The notes: generated by a model from the sequence alone, not told the origin. A DNA stretch of 6,795 nt from Candidatus Atribacteria bacterium 1244-E10-H5-B2 (GCA_003575245.1 NMQN01000847.1:1-6795); one strand, 5' to 3'; counted from the first letter of the stretch, positions 1 through 6,132 are shown. Numbers and translations are program-made.

Positions 1-78
1 AATGAAATTTCAAAAGATAATATATTAATTAAAGAGTCCTTAAATTTATTTGAAGGAACAATTACTGAGGAAAAATAG
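1..78 (+). CDS. dnaX: C-terminal end of a gene, probably DNA polymerase III subunit gamma/tau (partial)
   Basis: Frame 1 is open from the window edge to a TAG stop at 76-78, giving the last 25 residues of a protein. The tail contains ILIKESLNLFEGTITEEK, which resembles the end of bacterial DnaX, where a helix of the form 'xxALELFGGxIxE' precedes a short charged tail. The stronger argument is context: the next genes are ybaB and recR, and dnaX-ybaB-recR is one of the most conserved gene orders in bacteria. DnaX forms the clamp-loader core of the replicative polymerase. The ybaB start lies 34 bases after this stop, so the genes are probably co-transcribed. The fragment alone is too short to prove the family; the call rests mainly on neighbours. 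Confidence 0.62.
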   Translation, partial: NEISKDNILIKESLNLFEGTITEEK

Positions 79-90
79 AGTATTTTAGAG

Positions 91-98
91 AAAGGAGG
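91..98 (+). promoter_or_regulatory. Ribosome binding site of ybaB
   Basis: AAAGGAGG is a near-perfect anti-Shine-Dalgarno match. It ends 14 bases before the ATG at 113, somewhat longer than the usual 5-10. A second in-frame ATG at 119 would be 20 bases away, so the upstream ATG is the better start. Confidence 0.7.
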
Positions 99-112
99 AA
101 ACAAGAAAAGCA

Positions 113-421
113 ATGGATATGAAATTTCTTATGAAACAAGCGCAAGTTATGCAGAAAAAGATGGAAGAGATGAAAAAAGAATTGGCTCAAAAGGAGGTTA
201 AAGTTTCTTCTGGTGGAGGGATGATTGAGATTGTAGTAAATGGCCAACAGGAAATTAAAGAAATAAAAATAGAACCAGATGTAATAGATGTAAATGAAAA
301 AGAGATGTTAGAGGACTTAATTTTGGCAGCAGTCAATGAATCAATACGTCAGTCGAAAGAGTTGGCTGCTCAGGAAATGAGTAAATTAACCGGGGGTATG
401 AATGTTCCTGGATTATTTTAA
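113..421 (+). CDS. ybaB: YbaB/EbfC family nucleoid-associated DNA-binding protein
   Basis: This 102-residue protein is the usual family length. The N-terminal part (residues 1-30, KFLMKQAQVMQKKMEEMKKE) is a charged, Met- and Gln-rich helix. It is followed by the family's glycine patch and beta strands (SSGGGMIEIVVNGQQEIKEIKIEP, about 32-55), then a helix with the motif MLEDLILAAVNESI (about 65-78), and finally the typical C-terminal tail LTGGMNVPGLF. Members are homodimers with a tweezer-like shape that bind DNA and are thought to act in nucleoid organisation or repair. The gene sits directly before recR, with a 12-base gap, and after the likely dnaX end, which is its canonical position. Nothing is missing. 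The family assignment is very secure; its physiological role is less well defined across bacteria. Confidence 0.96.
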   Translation: MDMKFLMKQAQVMQKKMEEMKKELAQKEVKVSSGGGMIEIVVNGQQEIKEIKIEPDVIDVNEKEMLEDLILAAVNESIRQSKELAAQEMSKLTGGMNVPGLF

Positions 422-422
422 G

Positions 423-429
423 AGGAGGT
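423..429 (+). promoter_or_regulatory. Ribosome binding site of recR
   Basis: AGGAGGT lies immediately after the ybaB stop and 4 bases before the GTG at 434. It supports that GTG as the real recR start, since there is no in-frame ATG close by that would retain the conserved N-terminus. Confidence 0.8.
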
Positions 430-433
430 AAAG

Positions 434-1039
434 GTGTCCTTTAGATATACTAAGCCTTTTGCTAGATTAATTGATGAATTTTCAAAAATGCCGGGTATAG
501 GCCCCAAAACAGCCCAGAGATTAGCTTTTTATATTTTAAAGAATTCTTCGGAAAGTGTTGCAAATTTAGCTAAGACAATATTAGAGGCCAAACAAAAAGT
601 TAAACATTGTGCAATTTGTGGTAATATAACCGATCAAGAGATATGTGAAATTTGCCAGAACATTAATAGAGATAAGTCTATTATATGTGTCGTAGAGAGG
701 GTAAGGGATTTGATCGCCATAGAAAATACAGGGGAATATAAAGGTTTATATCATGTTTTGGAAGGAGTAATCTCCCCTTTGGACGGAGTAGAGCCAGAGA
801 ATTTAAAGATTAATAGTTTATTAAAAAGGCTAAAGAATGAAAAGATAAAAGAGACAATATTGGCTACCAATCCTAATATTGAAGGAGAAGTTACCGCCTC
901 TTATATTACCAAATTGATTGAACCTTTAAATATAAAAGTAACCCGTATTGCTTATGGTGTGCCTATAGGGGGAAGCTTGGAATTTGCTGATGAGGTGACT
1001 TTAACTCAAGCCTTAATAGGAAGGCAAGAAATTAAATAA
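434..1039 (+). CDS. recR: Recombination mediator protein RecR
   Basis: RecR works with RecO (and RecF) to load RecA onto SSB-coated single-stranded DNA at gaps and stalled forks. The 201 residues match the usual 195-205. Domains in order: a helix-hairpin-helix around residues 11-40 with MPGIGPKTAQRLAF; a four-cysteine zinc site at C59, C62, C71 and C74 (CAIC...CEIC); a Toprim domain from about 81 to 176, with the acidic residue in ICVVE (E88), then SPLDGV and the TNPNIEGE segment; and the C-terminal signature YGVPIGGSLEFADEVTLTQAL. Translation starts at GTG, backed by a strong AGGAGGT site, and yields SFRYTKPFARLIDEF, the expected N-terminus. It is probably translated from the same message as ybaB and the preceding gene. 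In many Bacillota other small genes follow recR; here a long non-coding gap follows, so recR appears to end the operon. No damage is seen. Confidence 0.98.
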   Translation: MSFRYTKPFARLIDEFSKMPGIGPKTAQRLAFYILKNSSESVANLAKTILEAKQKVKHCAICGNITDQEICEICQNINRDKSIICVVERVRDLIAIENTGEYKGLYHVLEGVISPLDGVEPENLKINSLLKRLKNEKIKETILATNPNIEGEVTASYITKLIEPLNIKVTRIAYGVPIGGSLEFADEVTLTQALIGRQEIK

Positions 1040-1059
1040 TTAAGTAAGTACAGAAATAT

Positions 1060-1091
1060 ATCAGAATGAATAAAAATCTTTTTCTGATTTT
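1060..1091 (+). terminator. Weak terminator-like hairpin after recR
   Basis: ATCAGAA (1060-1066) pairs with TTCTGAT (1082-1088) as a 7-bp stem around a 15-base loop, followed by a short TTTT run (1088-1091) that overlaps the stem by one base. It begins 20 bases after the recR stop, a suitable place for termination. The stem is short and AT-rich, the loop long and the T tract brief, so it could be chance in such AT-rich DNA. Confidence 0.3.
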
Positions 1092-1203
1092 GTGAGTTAT
1101 ATTTATAGTTAGTTGGCAAGTTGATGGGCCTATTTACCAGTTTAAATTGCTATTTAGCCAATTAGCCAGACTATTGTAAAATTAAGAATCTAGTTCTTTG
1201 TGC

Positions 1204-1223
1204 GATATGATATGATACGATAT
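1204..1223. repeat. Tandem pentamer array, four copies of GATAT/GATAC
   Basis: Four adjacent 5-base units read GATAT, GATAT, GATAC, GATAT, one substitution in 20 bases. The array lies in the recR-PFOR gap about 100 bases before a heptamer array that also contains GATAC. Function is unknown; slippage-generated simple repeat DNA is the simplest explanation. Confidence 0.75.
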
Positions 1224-1320
1224 AGACAAAATGTTAGTGTAAACTTTAGCGGGGTACTTTAAGAAAGAAAAGAATAGTTATCGCTTCTGTTTTTCCAATC
1301 TTTTTTCGTTCTTTTTCTTC

Positions 1321-1355
1321 ACGCGATACTCTATACGCAATACGCGATACGAATA
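1321..1355. repeat. Tandem heptamer array, consensus ACGCGAT
   Basis: Successive 7-base units read ACGCGAT, ACTCTAT, ACGCAAT, ACGCGAT and a decayed ACGAATA. Units 1 and 4 are identical; units 2 and 3 differ from them at three positions and one position. The array is bordered on the left by a pyrimidine tract and overlaps by two bases a TATAAT hexamer (1354-1359). It therefore occupies the place where a -35 element would be if that hexamer were used. The period is clear by eye; the function is not known. Confidence 0.8.
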
Positions 1356-1384
1356 TAATGTTTAAATAAATAATTTTATAAATT

Positions 1385-1414
1385 TCAAATTTTCTAATAA
1401 AATAATAATATAAA
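1385..1414 (+). promoter_or_regulatory. Candidate sigma-70-type promoter for PFOR
   Basis: TTCAAA (1385-1390) and TATAAA (1409-1414) are separated by 18 bases and lie 43 bases before the PFOR ATG. An alternative -10, a perfect TATAAT, is at 1354-1359, but no good -35 precedes it because a heptamer array lies there. The whole leader is nearly pure A/T, so hexamer matches are expected by chance and the exact start point cannot be fixed. A promoter somewhere in 1320-1440 is likely given the long gap after recR. Confidence 0.3.
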
Positions 1415-1456
1415 CCTATTTAAAAAAATAATTTTAAAAAATGGAGTTACAATATA

Positions 1457-4400
1457 ATGAACAAAAAAAAAGTTACTATTGACGGGAATACTGCAGCTGC
1501 CCATACAGCATATCACCTAAATGAAGTTGCAACCATATATCCGATTACCCCTTCTTCGCCTATGGGTGAATTTGCTGATCTTTGGGCTGCTGAGGGAAAA
1601 CCGAATATCTGGGGGACGGTTCCTCAAGTGACTGAAATGCAGAGCGAAGGAGGTGCTTCAGGAGCTGTTCACGGATCCTTGCAAAGAGGAGGTCTTACTA
1701 CAACTTTTACCGCCTCTCAAGGGCTTTTATTAATGATTCCTAACATGTTTAAGATTGCCGGCGAATTGACATCTACTGTGTTTAATGTTGCTGCTCGTTC
1801 GGTGGCCTGTCAGGCACTTTCCATATTTGGAGATCATAGTGATGTAATGGCAACCAGAGCAACCGGTTTTGCTTTACTTGCTTCTAACTCAATTCAGGAA
1901 GCCATGGATTTTCCTTTAATTGCTCAAGCAGCAACTTTAGAATCTCGAGTACCATTTCTTCACTTTTTCGATGGTTTTCGTACTTCACATGAGATTTCAA
2001 AAGTTGAGCTTTTAACCCCGGAAGATATGAGATCTTTAATTGATGATGATTTGGTAAGGGCTCATAGAAAAAGAGCACTTTCTCCTGATAACCCGGTTAT
2101 TAGAGGGACAGCTCAAAATCCGGATGTATTCTTCCAGGCAAGAGAAACAGTCAATCCTTATTATCTTGATTGTCCGGATATTGTACAAAAGGTTATGGAA
2201 AAATTCGAGAAGGTTGTGGGGAGAAAATACGAACTGTTTCAATATTTTGGAGCCCCGGATGCTGAAAGGATTATTATATTAATGTGTTCAGGAGCTGAAA
2301 CAGCGGAAGAAACAGTAGAGTATTTGATAAAAAAAGGAGAAAAGGTTGGTTTGATAAAAGTTCGTCTTTACCGGCCATTCTCCATTAAGCATTTCATCAG
2401 TTCTCTGCCTAAAACTGTAAAGACTATAGCTGCTTTGGACCGTACTAAAGTACCTGGAAGCATTGGAGAACCATTGTATACTGATATAGTAACAGCAATA
2501 CAGGAAGGGATATCTGAAGGAATAGCTTCCTTCAAAAAGACTCCTAAAATAATTGGAGGGAGATATGGACTTTCTTCTAAAGAATTTACTCCCGCTATGG
2601 TAAAAGGAATATTTGAGGAGATGAAAAAAGAAGTTCCTAAGAATCATTTTACTATAGGGATAAATGATGATATAACACATACCAGCATTTCTTATGATTC
2701 TGATTTTTCCATAGAACCTGCTGATAGAACTCGGGCAGTCTTTTATGGTCTTGGTTCAGATGGAACTGTGGGAGCTAACAAAAATTCTATAAAGATTATA
2801 GGTGAAGAGACCGATAATTATGCTCAAGGTTATTTTGTTTATGATTCTCGAAAAGCCGGTTCTCTTACCATTTCTCATCTAAGGTTTGGCCCAACTCCCA
2901 TTCATTCTACTTATTTAGTCAACCGCGCAAATTTTGTAGCCTGTCATCAGTTCTCTTTCTTAGAACGTTATGATGTATTAAAAACTTCTCATCCGGGGGC
3001 AGTATTTCTGTTGAACAGTCCTTATTCTGCCGATGAAGTATGGGATCATCTGCCTTACTCAATTCAAGAAACCATTATCGAGAAAAAATTACGTTTTTAT
3101 GTAATTGACGCTTATAAAATTGCTAAAGAGGTAGGCTTGGGAGCAAGAATTAACACCATAATGCAGGTATGTTTCTTCTCTCTTAGTAAAGTTATTCCTA
3201 TTGAAAAGGCAACTAAGGCTATAAAGCGATTTATCAAGAAAACTTATGGTAAAAAAGGGGAAAAGATAGTAAATACCAATTTTGCTGCCGTAGACAATAC
3301 TCTTGCGAACCTTCACGAAGTAAAGATTCCGAGTAAAGCTAATAGTAAGTTACCGAAACATCTTTCTGTTCCGGTAGAAGCGCCTGAATTTGTGCAAAAA
3401 GTAACCGCAAAGATAATTGCTGGAGAAGGAGATGATTTACCGGTTAGTGTCTTTTCTCCTGATGGAACTTTTCCCAGCGGCACTACCCAATGGGAAAAAA
3501 GAAATATTGCTCAAGAAATTCCTGCCTGGGATCCTGATACCTGCATTCAGTGTGGAAAATGTGTTATGACATGCCCTCATGCAGTTATCAGGGCTAAAGT
3601 TTATGATTCAAAATTACTTTCTTCCGCACCGGATAATTTTAAATTTGCAGAGGTAAAAAATCCACAGTTTAAAGGTATGAAATATACTATCCAGATTTCC
3701 CCTGAAGATTGTACTAGTTGTAGCCTTTGTGTGGTGAACTGCCCGGCAAAAAATAAAGCTAATCCTAAATTGAAAGCCTTAAATATGGTTTCTCAACCTC
3801 CTGTTAGAGAACAGGAATCCAAAAATTGGAAATTTTTCTTGGGAATTCCCGAAGTTGATCGAAAAGAGTTAAAACTTAGCGCAGTTAGAAATGTTCAGTT
3901 CTTACAACCTCTTTTCGAATTCTCCGGTGCTTGTGCTGGCTGTGGAGAAACTCCGTATGTAAAACTGTTAAGTCAGCTATTTGGGGATCGAGCTGTTATA
4001 GCTAATGCTACCGGGTGTTCTTCTATCTACGGGGGCAATTTACCTACTACCCCTTGGACCTTTAACAAAGAAGGTAAGGGCCCAGCTTGGTCTAATTCTC
4101 TCTTCGAAGATAATGCTGAATTTGGATTTGGGATGAAACTGGCTATAGATAAACAGCTTGAATATGCCTTAGAATTATTGTACAGGCTTTCTTCTGATAT
4201 AGGGAAGGATTTAGTTGGTGAAATTAAAAAAGCCGATCAGTCTACCGAAGAGGGACTATACAAACAGAGAGAAAGAGTAAAAATATTAGAAAAGAAATTG
4301 AAAAAAATGGACAAAGTAGAAGCAAAAGACTTGCTTAGTTTGATAGATGTTCTTACTAAAAAGAGTGTATGGATTTTAGGAGGAGATGGATGGGCTTATG

Positions 4401-4996
4401 ATATCGGTTATGGAGGATTGGATCATGTTATTGCCCAGAGGCGTAATGTCAACATTTTAGTATTAGATTCAGAAACTTATTCTAATACTGGTGGACAAAT
4501 GTCTAAAGCGACTCCTCTTGGTGCAATTGCAAAGTTTGCTGCCGGAGGCAAAAGGACTTTCAAGAAGGATCTGGCAATGATGGCAATTTCCTATGGAGAT
4601 GTATATGTAGCTCGAGTGGCAATGGGGGCCAATGATGCGCAAGTTATTAAAGCTTTCCAGGAAGCAGAGGCTTTTAATGGCCCTTCTCTTATTATAGCTT
4701 ATAGTCCTTGTATCAGCCATGGATATAATTTGATTCATGGTTTAGAACAACAAAAGTTAGCAGTCCAATCGGGATATTGGCCATTAATAAGATTTAATCC
4801 AGATCTTGCTAAAGGAGGAAAAAACCCTCTTCAATTGGATTCTAAAGCTCCGAGCATTCCTTTGGAAGAATATATATATAATGAAAATAGATACAAAATG
4901 CTTACCCGGACCATGCCAGAAGTAGCTAAAAAATTGTTAAAAGAAGCTCAAGAAGGGGTTTTAAAACGTTGGAAGATGTATGACGACTGGCCTTAA
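1457..4996 (+). CDS. nifJ: Pyruvate:ferredoxin (flavodoxin) oxidoreductase, single-chain type
   Basis: This enzyme oxidatively decarboxylates pyruvate with CoA to acetyl-CoA and CO2, passing electrons to ferredoxin or flavodoxin; it is oxygen-sensitive, cytosolic and normally homodimeric. The 1179 residues carry all expected domains. The pyrimidine/pyruvate domain (about 1-255) has YPITPSSPMGE, the activating Glu64 (QSEGGASG) and Arg114. Domains II and III follow to about 630. A ferredoxin-like insert carries two 4Fe-4S motifs: C696, C699, C702, C706 and C752, C755, C758, C762. The TPP domain has GGDGWAYDIGYGG (975-987) and SNTGGQMSKATPLGA. The proximal cluster ligands are C826, C829, C854 and C1085. 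Residue numbers at the active site match the Desulfovibrio africanus enzyme, but the extra C-terminal domain of that protein is absent, as in most homologues. GGAG (1443-1446) sits 10 bases before the ATG. It stands alone, between a probable promoter and a terminator. The symbol por is also used. Confidence 0.97.
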   Translation: MNKKKVTIDGNTAAAHTAYHLNEVATIYPITPSSPMGEFADLWAAEGKPNIWGTVPQVTEMQSEGGASGAVHGSLQRGGLTTTFTASQGLLLMIPNMFKIAGELTSTVFNVAARSVACQALSIFGDHSDVMATRATGFALLASNSIQEAMDFPLIAQAATLESRVPFLHFFDGFRTSHEISKVELLTPEDMRSLIDDDLVRAHRKRALSPDNPVIRGTAQNPDVFFQARETVNPYYLDCPDIVQKVMEKFEKVVGRKYELFQYFGAPDAERIIILMCSGAETAEETVEYLIKKGEKVGLIKVRLYRPFSIKHFISSLPKTVKTIAALDRTKVPGSIGEPLYTDIVTAIQEGISEGIASFKKTPKIIGGRYGLSSKEFTPAMVKGIFEEMKKEVPKNHFTIGINDDITHTSISYDSDFSIEPADRTRAVFYGLGSDGTVGANKNSIKIIGEETDNYAQGYFVYDSRKAGSLTISHLRFGPTPIHSTYLVNRANFVACHQFSFLERYDVLKTSHPGAVFLLNSPYSADEVWDHLPYSIQETIIEKKLRFYVIDAYKIAKEVGLGARINTIMQVCFFSLSKVIPIEKATKAIKRFIKKTYGKKGEKIVNTNFAAVDNTLANLHEVKIPSKANSKLPKHLSVPVEAPEFVQKVTAKIIAGEGDDLPVSVFSPDGTFPSGTTQWEKRNIAQEIPAWDPDTCIQCGKCVMTCPHAVIRAKVYDSKLLSSAPDNFKFAEVKNPQFKGMKYTIQISPEDCTSCSLCVVNCPAKNKANPKLKALNMVSQPPVREQESKNWKFFLGIPEVDRKELKLSAVRNVQFLQPLFEFSGACAGCGETPYVKLLSQLFGDRAVIANATGCSSIYGGNLPTTPWTFNKEGKGPAWSNSLFEDNAEFGFGMKLAIDKQLEYALELLYRLSSDIGKDLVGEIKKADQSTEEGLYKQRERVKILEKKLKKMDKVEAKDLLSLIDVLTKKSVWILGGDGWAYDIGYGGLDHVIAQRRNVNILVLDSETYSNTGGQMSKATPLGAIAKFAAGGKRTFKKDLAMMAISYGDVYVARVAMGANDAQVIKAFQEAEAFNGPSLIIAYSPCISHGYNLIHGLEQQKLAVQSGYWPLIRFNPDLAKGGKNPLQLDSKAPSIPLEEYIYNENRYKMLTRTMPEVAKKLLKEAQEGVLKRWKMYDDWP

Positions 4997-5035
4997 CTTT
5001 TGAAAAAAAATAAAAAATAAATTCTAATGTAGACA

Positions 5036-5052
5036 ATCTCTTAACAAGAGAT
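5036..5052 (+). other. Perfect 7-bp hairpin in the PFOR 3' flank
   Basis: ATCTCTT (5036-5042) and AAGAGAT (5046-5052) form a perfect stem with a 3-base AAC loop, starting 39 bases after the PFOR stop. No T tract follows, so it is not a typical intrinsic terminator. It may protect the 3' end of the message or belong to a larger folded RNA with the next hairpin. Confidence 0.45.
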
Positions 5053-5073
5053 GGTAAGTATTAATTGTAAGAA

Positions 5074-5104
5074 GATGCCGCAAGTCCATAAGATTTGCGG
5101 TATC
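5074..5104 (+). terminator. Long hairpin after PFOR, possible terminator or 3' UTR structure
   Basis: Bases 5074-5086 (GATGCCGCAAGTC) pair with 5092-5104 (GATTTGCGGTATC) over 13 bp with two G-U pairs and a 5-base CATAA loop. The core is GC-rich (CCGC/GCGG), unusual for this AT-rich gap. The following bases (CTTAATTTAATCTTGTT) are T-rich but interrupted, so it is a poor textbook terminator. The GU wobble positions, which break the palindrome in DNA but keep the RNA pairing, hint that the structure acts as RNA. It is one of two candidates for ending the PFOR transcript. Confidence 0.5.
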
Positions 5105-5119
5105 CTTAATTTAATCTTG

Positions 5120-5147
5120 TTACTCATTACATATTACTTATTACTGT
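5120..5147. repeat. Tandem heptamer array, unit TTACNNN
   Basis: Four adjacent 7-base units read TTACTCA, TTACATA, TTACTTA and TTACTGT. The first four bases are constant while the last three vary. The array ends within the left arm of the terminator-like hairpin at 5146. The unit differs in sequence from the arrays at 1321 and 6753 but shares the period of seven. Confidence 0.8.
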
Positions 5148-5195
5148 ATTTTATTCGGGCTACGAATAAAATACTAGTTGTTTTTATATTTTTTT
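5146..5195 (+). terminator. Terminator-like hairpin with T-rich tract between PFOR and pdxS
   Basis: GTATTTTATTCG (5146-5157) and CGAATAAAATAC (5163-5174) are exact inverted copies, a 12-bp stem with a GGCTA loop. Three further pairs (ACT/AGT) can form past one bulged T. A T-rich stretch follows, including T5 at 5181-5185 and T7 at 5189-5195. The other strand has no comparable T run, so it would act on + strand transcripts, ending read-through from PFOR before pdxS. The stem is AT-rich apart from its tip, so efficiency is uncertain. Confidence 0.6.
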
Positions 5196-5205
5196 CTATT
5201 ATAAT
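5178..5205 (+). promoter_or_regulatory. Probable sigma-70-type promoter of pdxST
   Basis: A perfect TATAAT lies at 5200-5205, 42 bases before the pdxS start. TTGTTT (5178-5183) is a partial -35 with a 16-base spacer. The element overlaps the T tract of the preceding terminator. Because the region is nearly all A/T the -10 match could be chance, but a promoter is expected here, after a terminator and before a new operon. Confidence 0.45.
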
Positions 5206-5247
5206 ATTAATAGATTTATAAAACGCATAGGAGAGGAGATTAAATAA

Positions 5248-6132
5248 ATGGTAGAAAAAGGTACCTATAAGCTTAAAAAAGGTTTAGCCGAGATGTTAAA
5301 AGGCGGAGTAATAATGGATGTGGTTAATGCAGAACAGGCAAAAATTGCCGAAGAAGCAGGTGCAGTGGCAGTTATGGCTTTAGAGAGGGTCCCTGCTGAT
5401 ATTCGATCCGCCGGCGGTGTAGCCAGGATGGCTGACCCTAAAATAATAAAAGAGATAATGAAGGAGGTAACTATTCCGGTAATGGCTAAGGCCAGGATTG
5501 GGCATTTTGTGGAGGCACGCGTTTTAGAAGCTTTAGGAGTAGATTATATTGACGAAAGCGAAGTGTTAACTCCTGCTGATGAAAATTATCATATAGATAA
5601 ATTGAATTTTAAAGTTCCTTTTGTATGTGGAGCAAGAAATTTAGGTGAGGCTTTGCGAAGGATAGGAGAAGGTGCAGCCATGATTAGAACTAAGGGAGAA
5701 CCGGGAACAGGAAATATTGTGGAAGCGGTGAGGCATATGCGCCAGGTTATGGATGAAATAAGAAGATTAAAAAATATGCCTAAAGAGGAATTGATGACCA
5801 AAGCCAAAGAGTCGGGTGCTCCTTTTGAACTTCTGCAAGTGGTAGCTCAAAAAGGAAGGTTACCAGTAGTTAATTTTGCTGCCGGAGGAATAGCTACTCC
5901 TGCTGATGCAGCTTTAATGATGCAGTTAGGAGCAGATGGAGTATTTGTAGGTTCAGGAATATTCAAATCAGACGATCCCAAAATAAGGGCGAGAGCTATT
6001 GTAGAAGCTACCACCCATTATGATAATCCTAAAATTATTGCTCAAGTTTCAGAAGGATTGGGTGAAGCGATGAAAGGAATAGAAATTTCTCAAATTGCCT
6101 CAGCTGAAAGAATGCAGGATAGAGGATGGTAA
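5248..6132 (+). CDS. pdxS: Pyridoxal 5'-phosphate synthase subunit PdxS
   Basis: PdxS builds PLP from ribose 5-phosphate, glyceraldehyde 3-phosphate and ammonia supplied by PdxT, in the DXP-independent vitamin B6 route. The 294 residues are a (beta/alpha)8 barrel, the same length as Bacillus subtilis PdxS. The key residues fall at the same numbers: Asp24 (VIMDV), Lys81 (MAKARIGH), which forms the first covalent intermediate, and Lys149 ([10 protein letters not shown]), the second lysine. [10 protein letters not shown], the phosphate-binding [31 protein letters not shown] and the C-terminal ERMQDRGW are also typical. The ATG is supported by AGGAGAGGAG (5229-5238), whose end is 9 bases upstream. 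It is followed 55 bases later by pdxT, an operon that yields the 12+12 PLP synthase complex. No regulator gene such as pdxR is adjacent. Assignment is essentially certain. Confidence 0.99.
   Translation: MVEKGTYKLKKGLAEMLKGGVIMDVVNAEQAKIAEEAGAVAVMALERVPADIRSAGGVARMADPKIIKEIMKEVTIPVMAKARIGHFVEARVLEALGVDYIDESEVLTPADENYHIDKLNFKVPFVCGARNLGEALRRIGEGAAMIRTKGEPGTGNIVEAVRHMRQVMDEIRRLKNMPKEELMTKAKESGAPFELLQVVAQKGRLPVVNFAAGGIATPADAALMMQLGADGVFVGSGIFKSDDPKIRARAIVEATTHYDNPKIIAQVSEGLGEAMKGIEISQIASAERMQDRGW

Larger units (their letters stand above)
1040..1456. other. 417-base intergenic region without a credible gene
   Basis: No reading frame here has both a plausible start site and a recognisable product. 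In order it holds: a weak hairpin with a short T run after recR (1060-1091); a segment able to pair over 1105-1174; a pentamer array (1204-1223); a purine-rich tract (1260-1274) facing a pyrimidine-rich tract (1284-1320); a heptamer array (1321-1355); and an extremely AT-rich leader (1361-1440, only 4 G or C by my count) before the PFOR start. The region probably ends the recR transcript and contains the PFOR promoter. Confidence 0.75.

Noticed and set aside
1066..1095. Tiny open frame of nine codons (MNKNLFLIL) just after recR.
   Set aside because: No ribosome site, overlaps a hairpin, and far too short to support without homologues.
1204..1355. Could the short repeats be a CRISPR array?
   Set aside because: Units are 5-7 bases with no spacers and there are no cas genes; CRISPR repeats are normally 23 bases or longer.
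2288..2680. Long open frame on the minus strand inside PFOR, with other minus-strand frames at 1884-2242, 3089-3316 and 4469-4738.
   Set aside because: All lie opposite a strongly conserved PFOR coding sequence, have low-complexity Ser/Tyr/Phe-rich products and resemble no family; they are shadows.
4220..4360. Lys/Glu-rich segment of PFOR (about residues 922-968) looked like a coiled-coil insertion.
   Set aside because: The same charged helical segment (ADQS...QRERV...) occurs at this place in ordinary PFORs, so it is not an insertion.
5051..5221. A 56-codon open frame from ATG 5051 to TAA 5221 between PFOR and pdxS, predicting a small hydrophobic protein with two membrane-like stretches (GILNLILLLITYYLLLYF and ILVVFIFFSIIILI).
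   Set aside because: There is no Shine-Dalgarno site and the ATG overlaps a hairpin arm. The frame runs through a second hairpin, a period-7 array, a terminator-like stem and the pdxS promoter. T-rich DNA gives hydrophobic codons automatically. A conserved homologue or ribosome footprint would reverse this.
4997..5247. Possible riboswitch controlling pdxST.
   Set aside because: The hairpins match no riboswitch class I can recognise, and the nearest stable ones lie upstream of the likely promoter, so they would not be in the pdxS leader.
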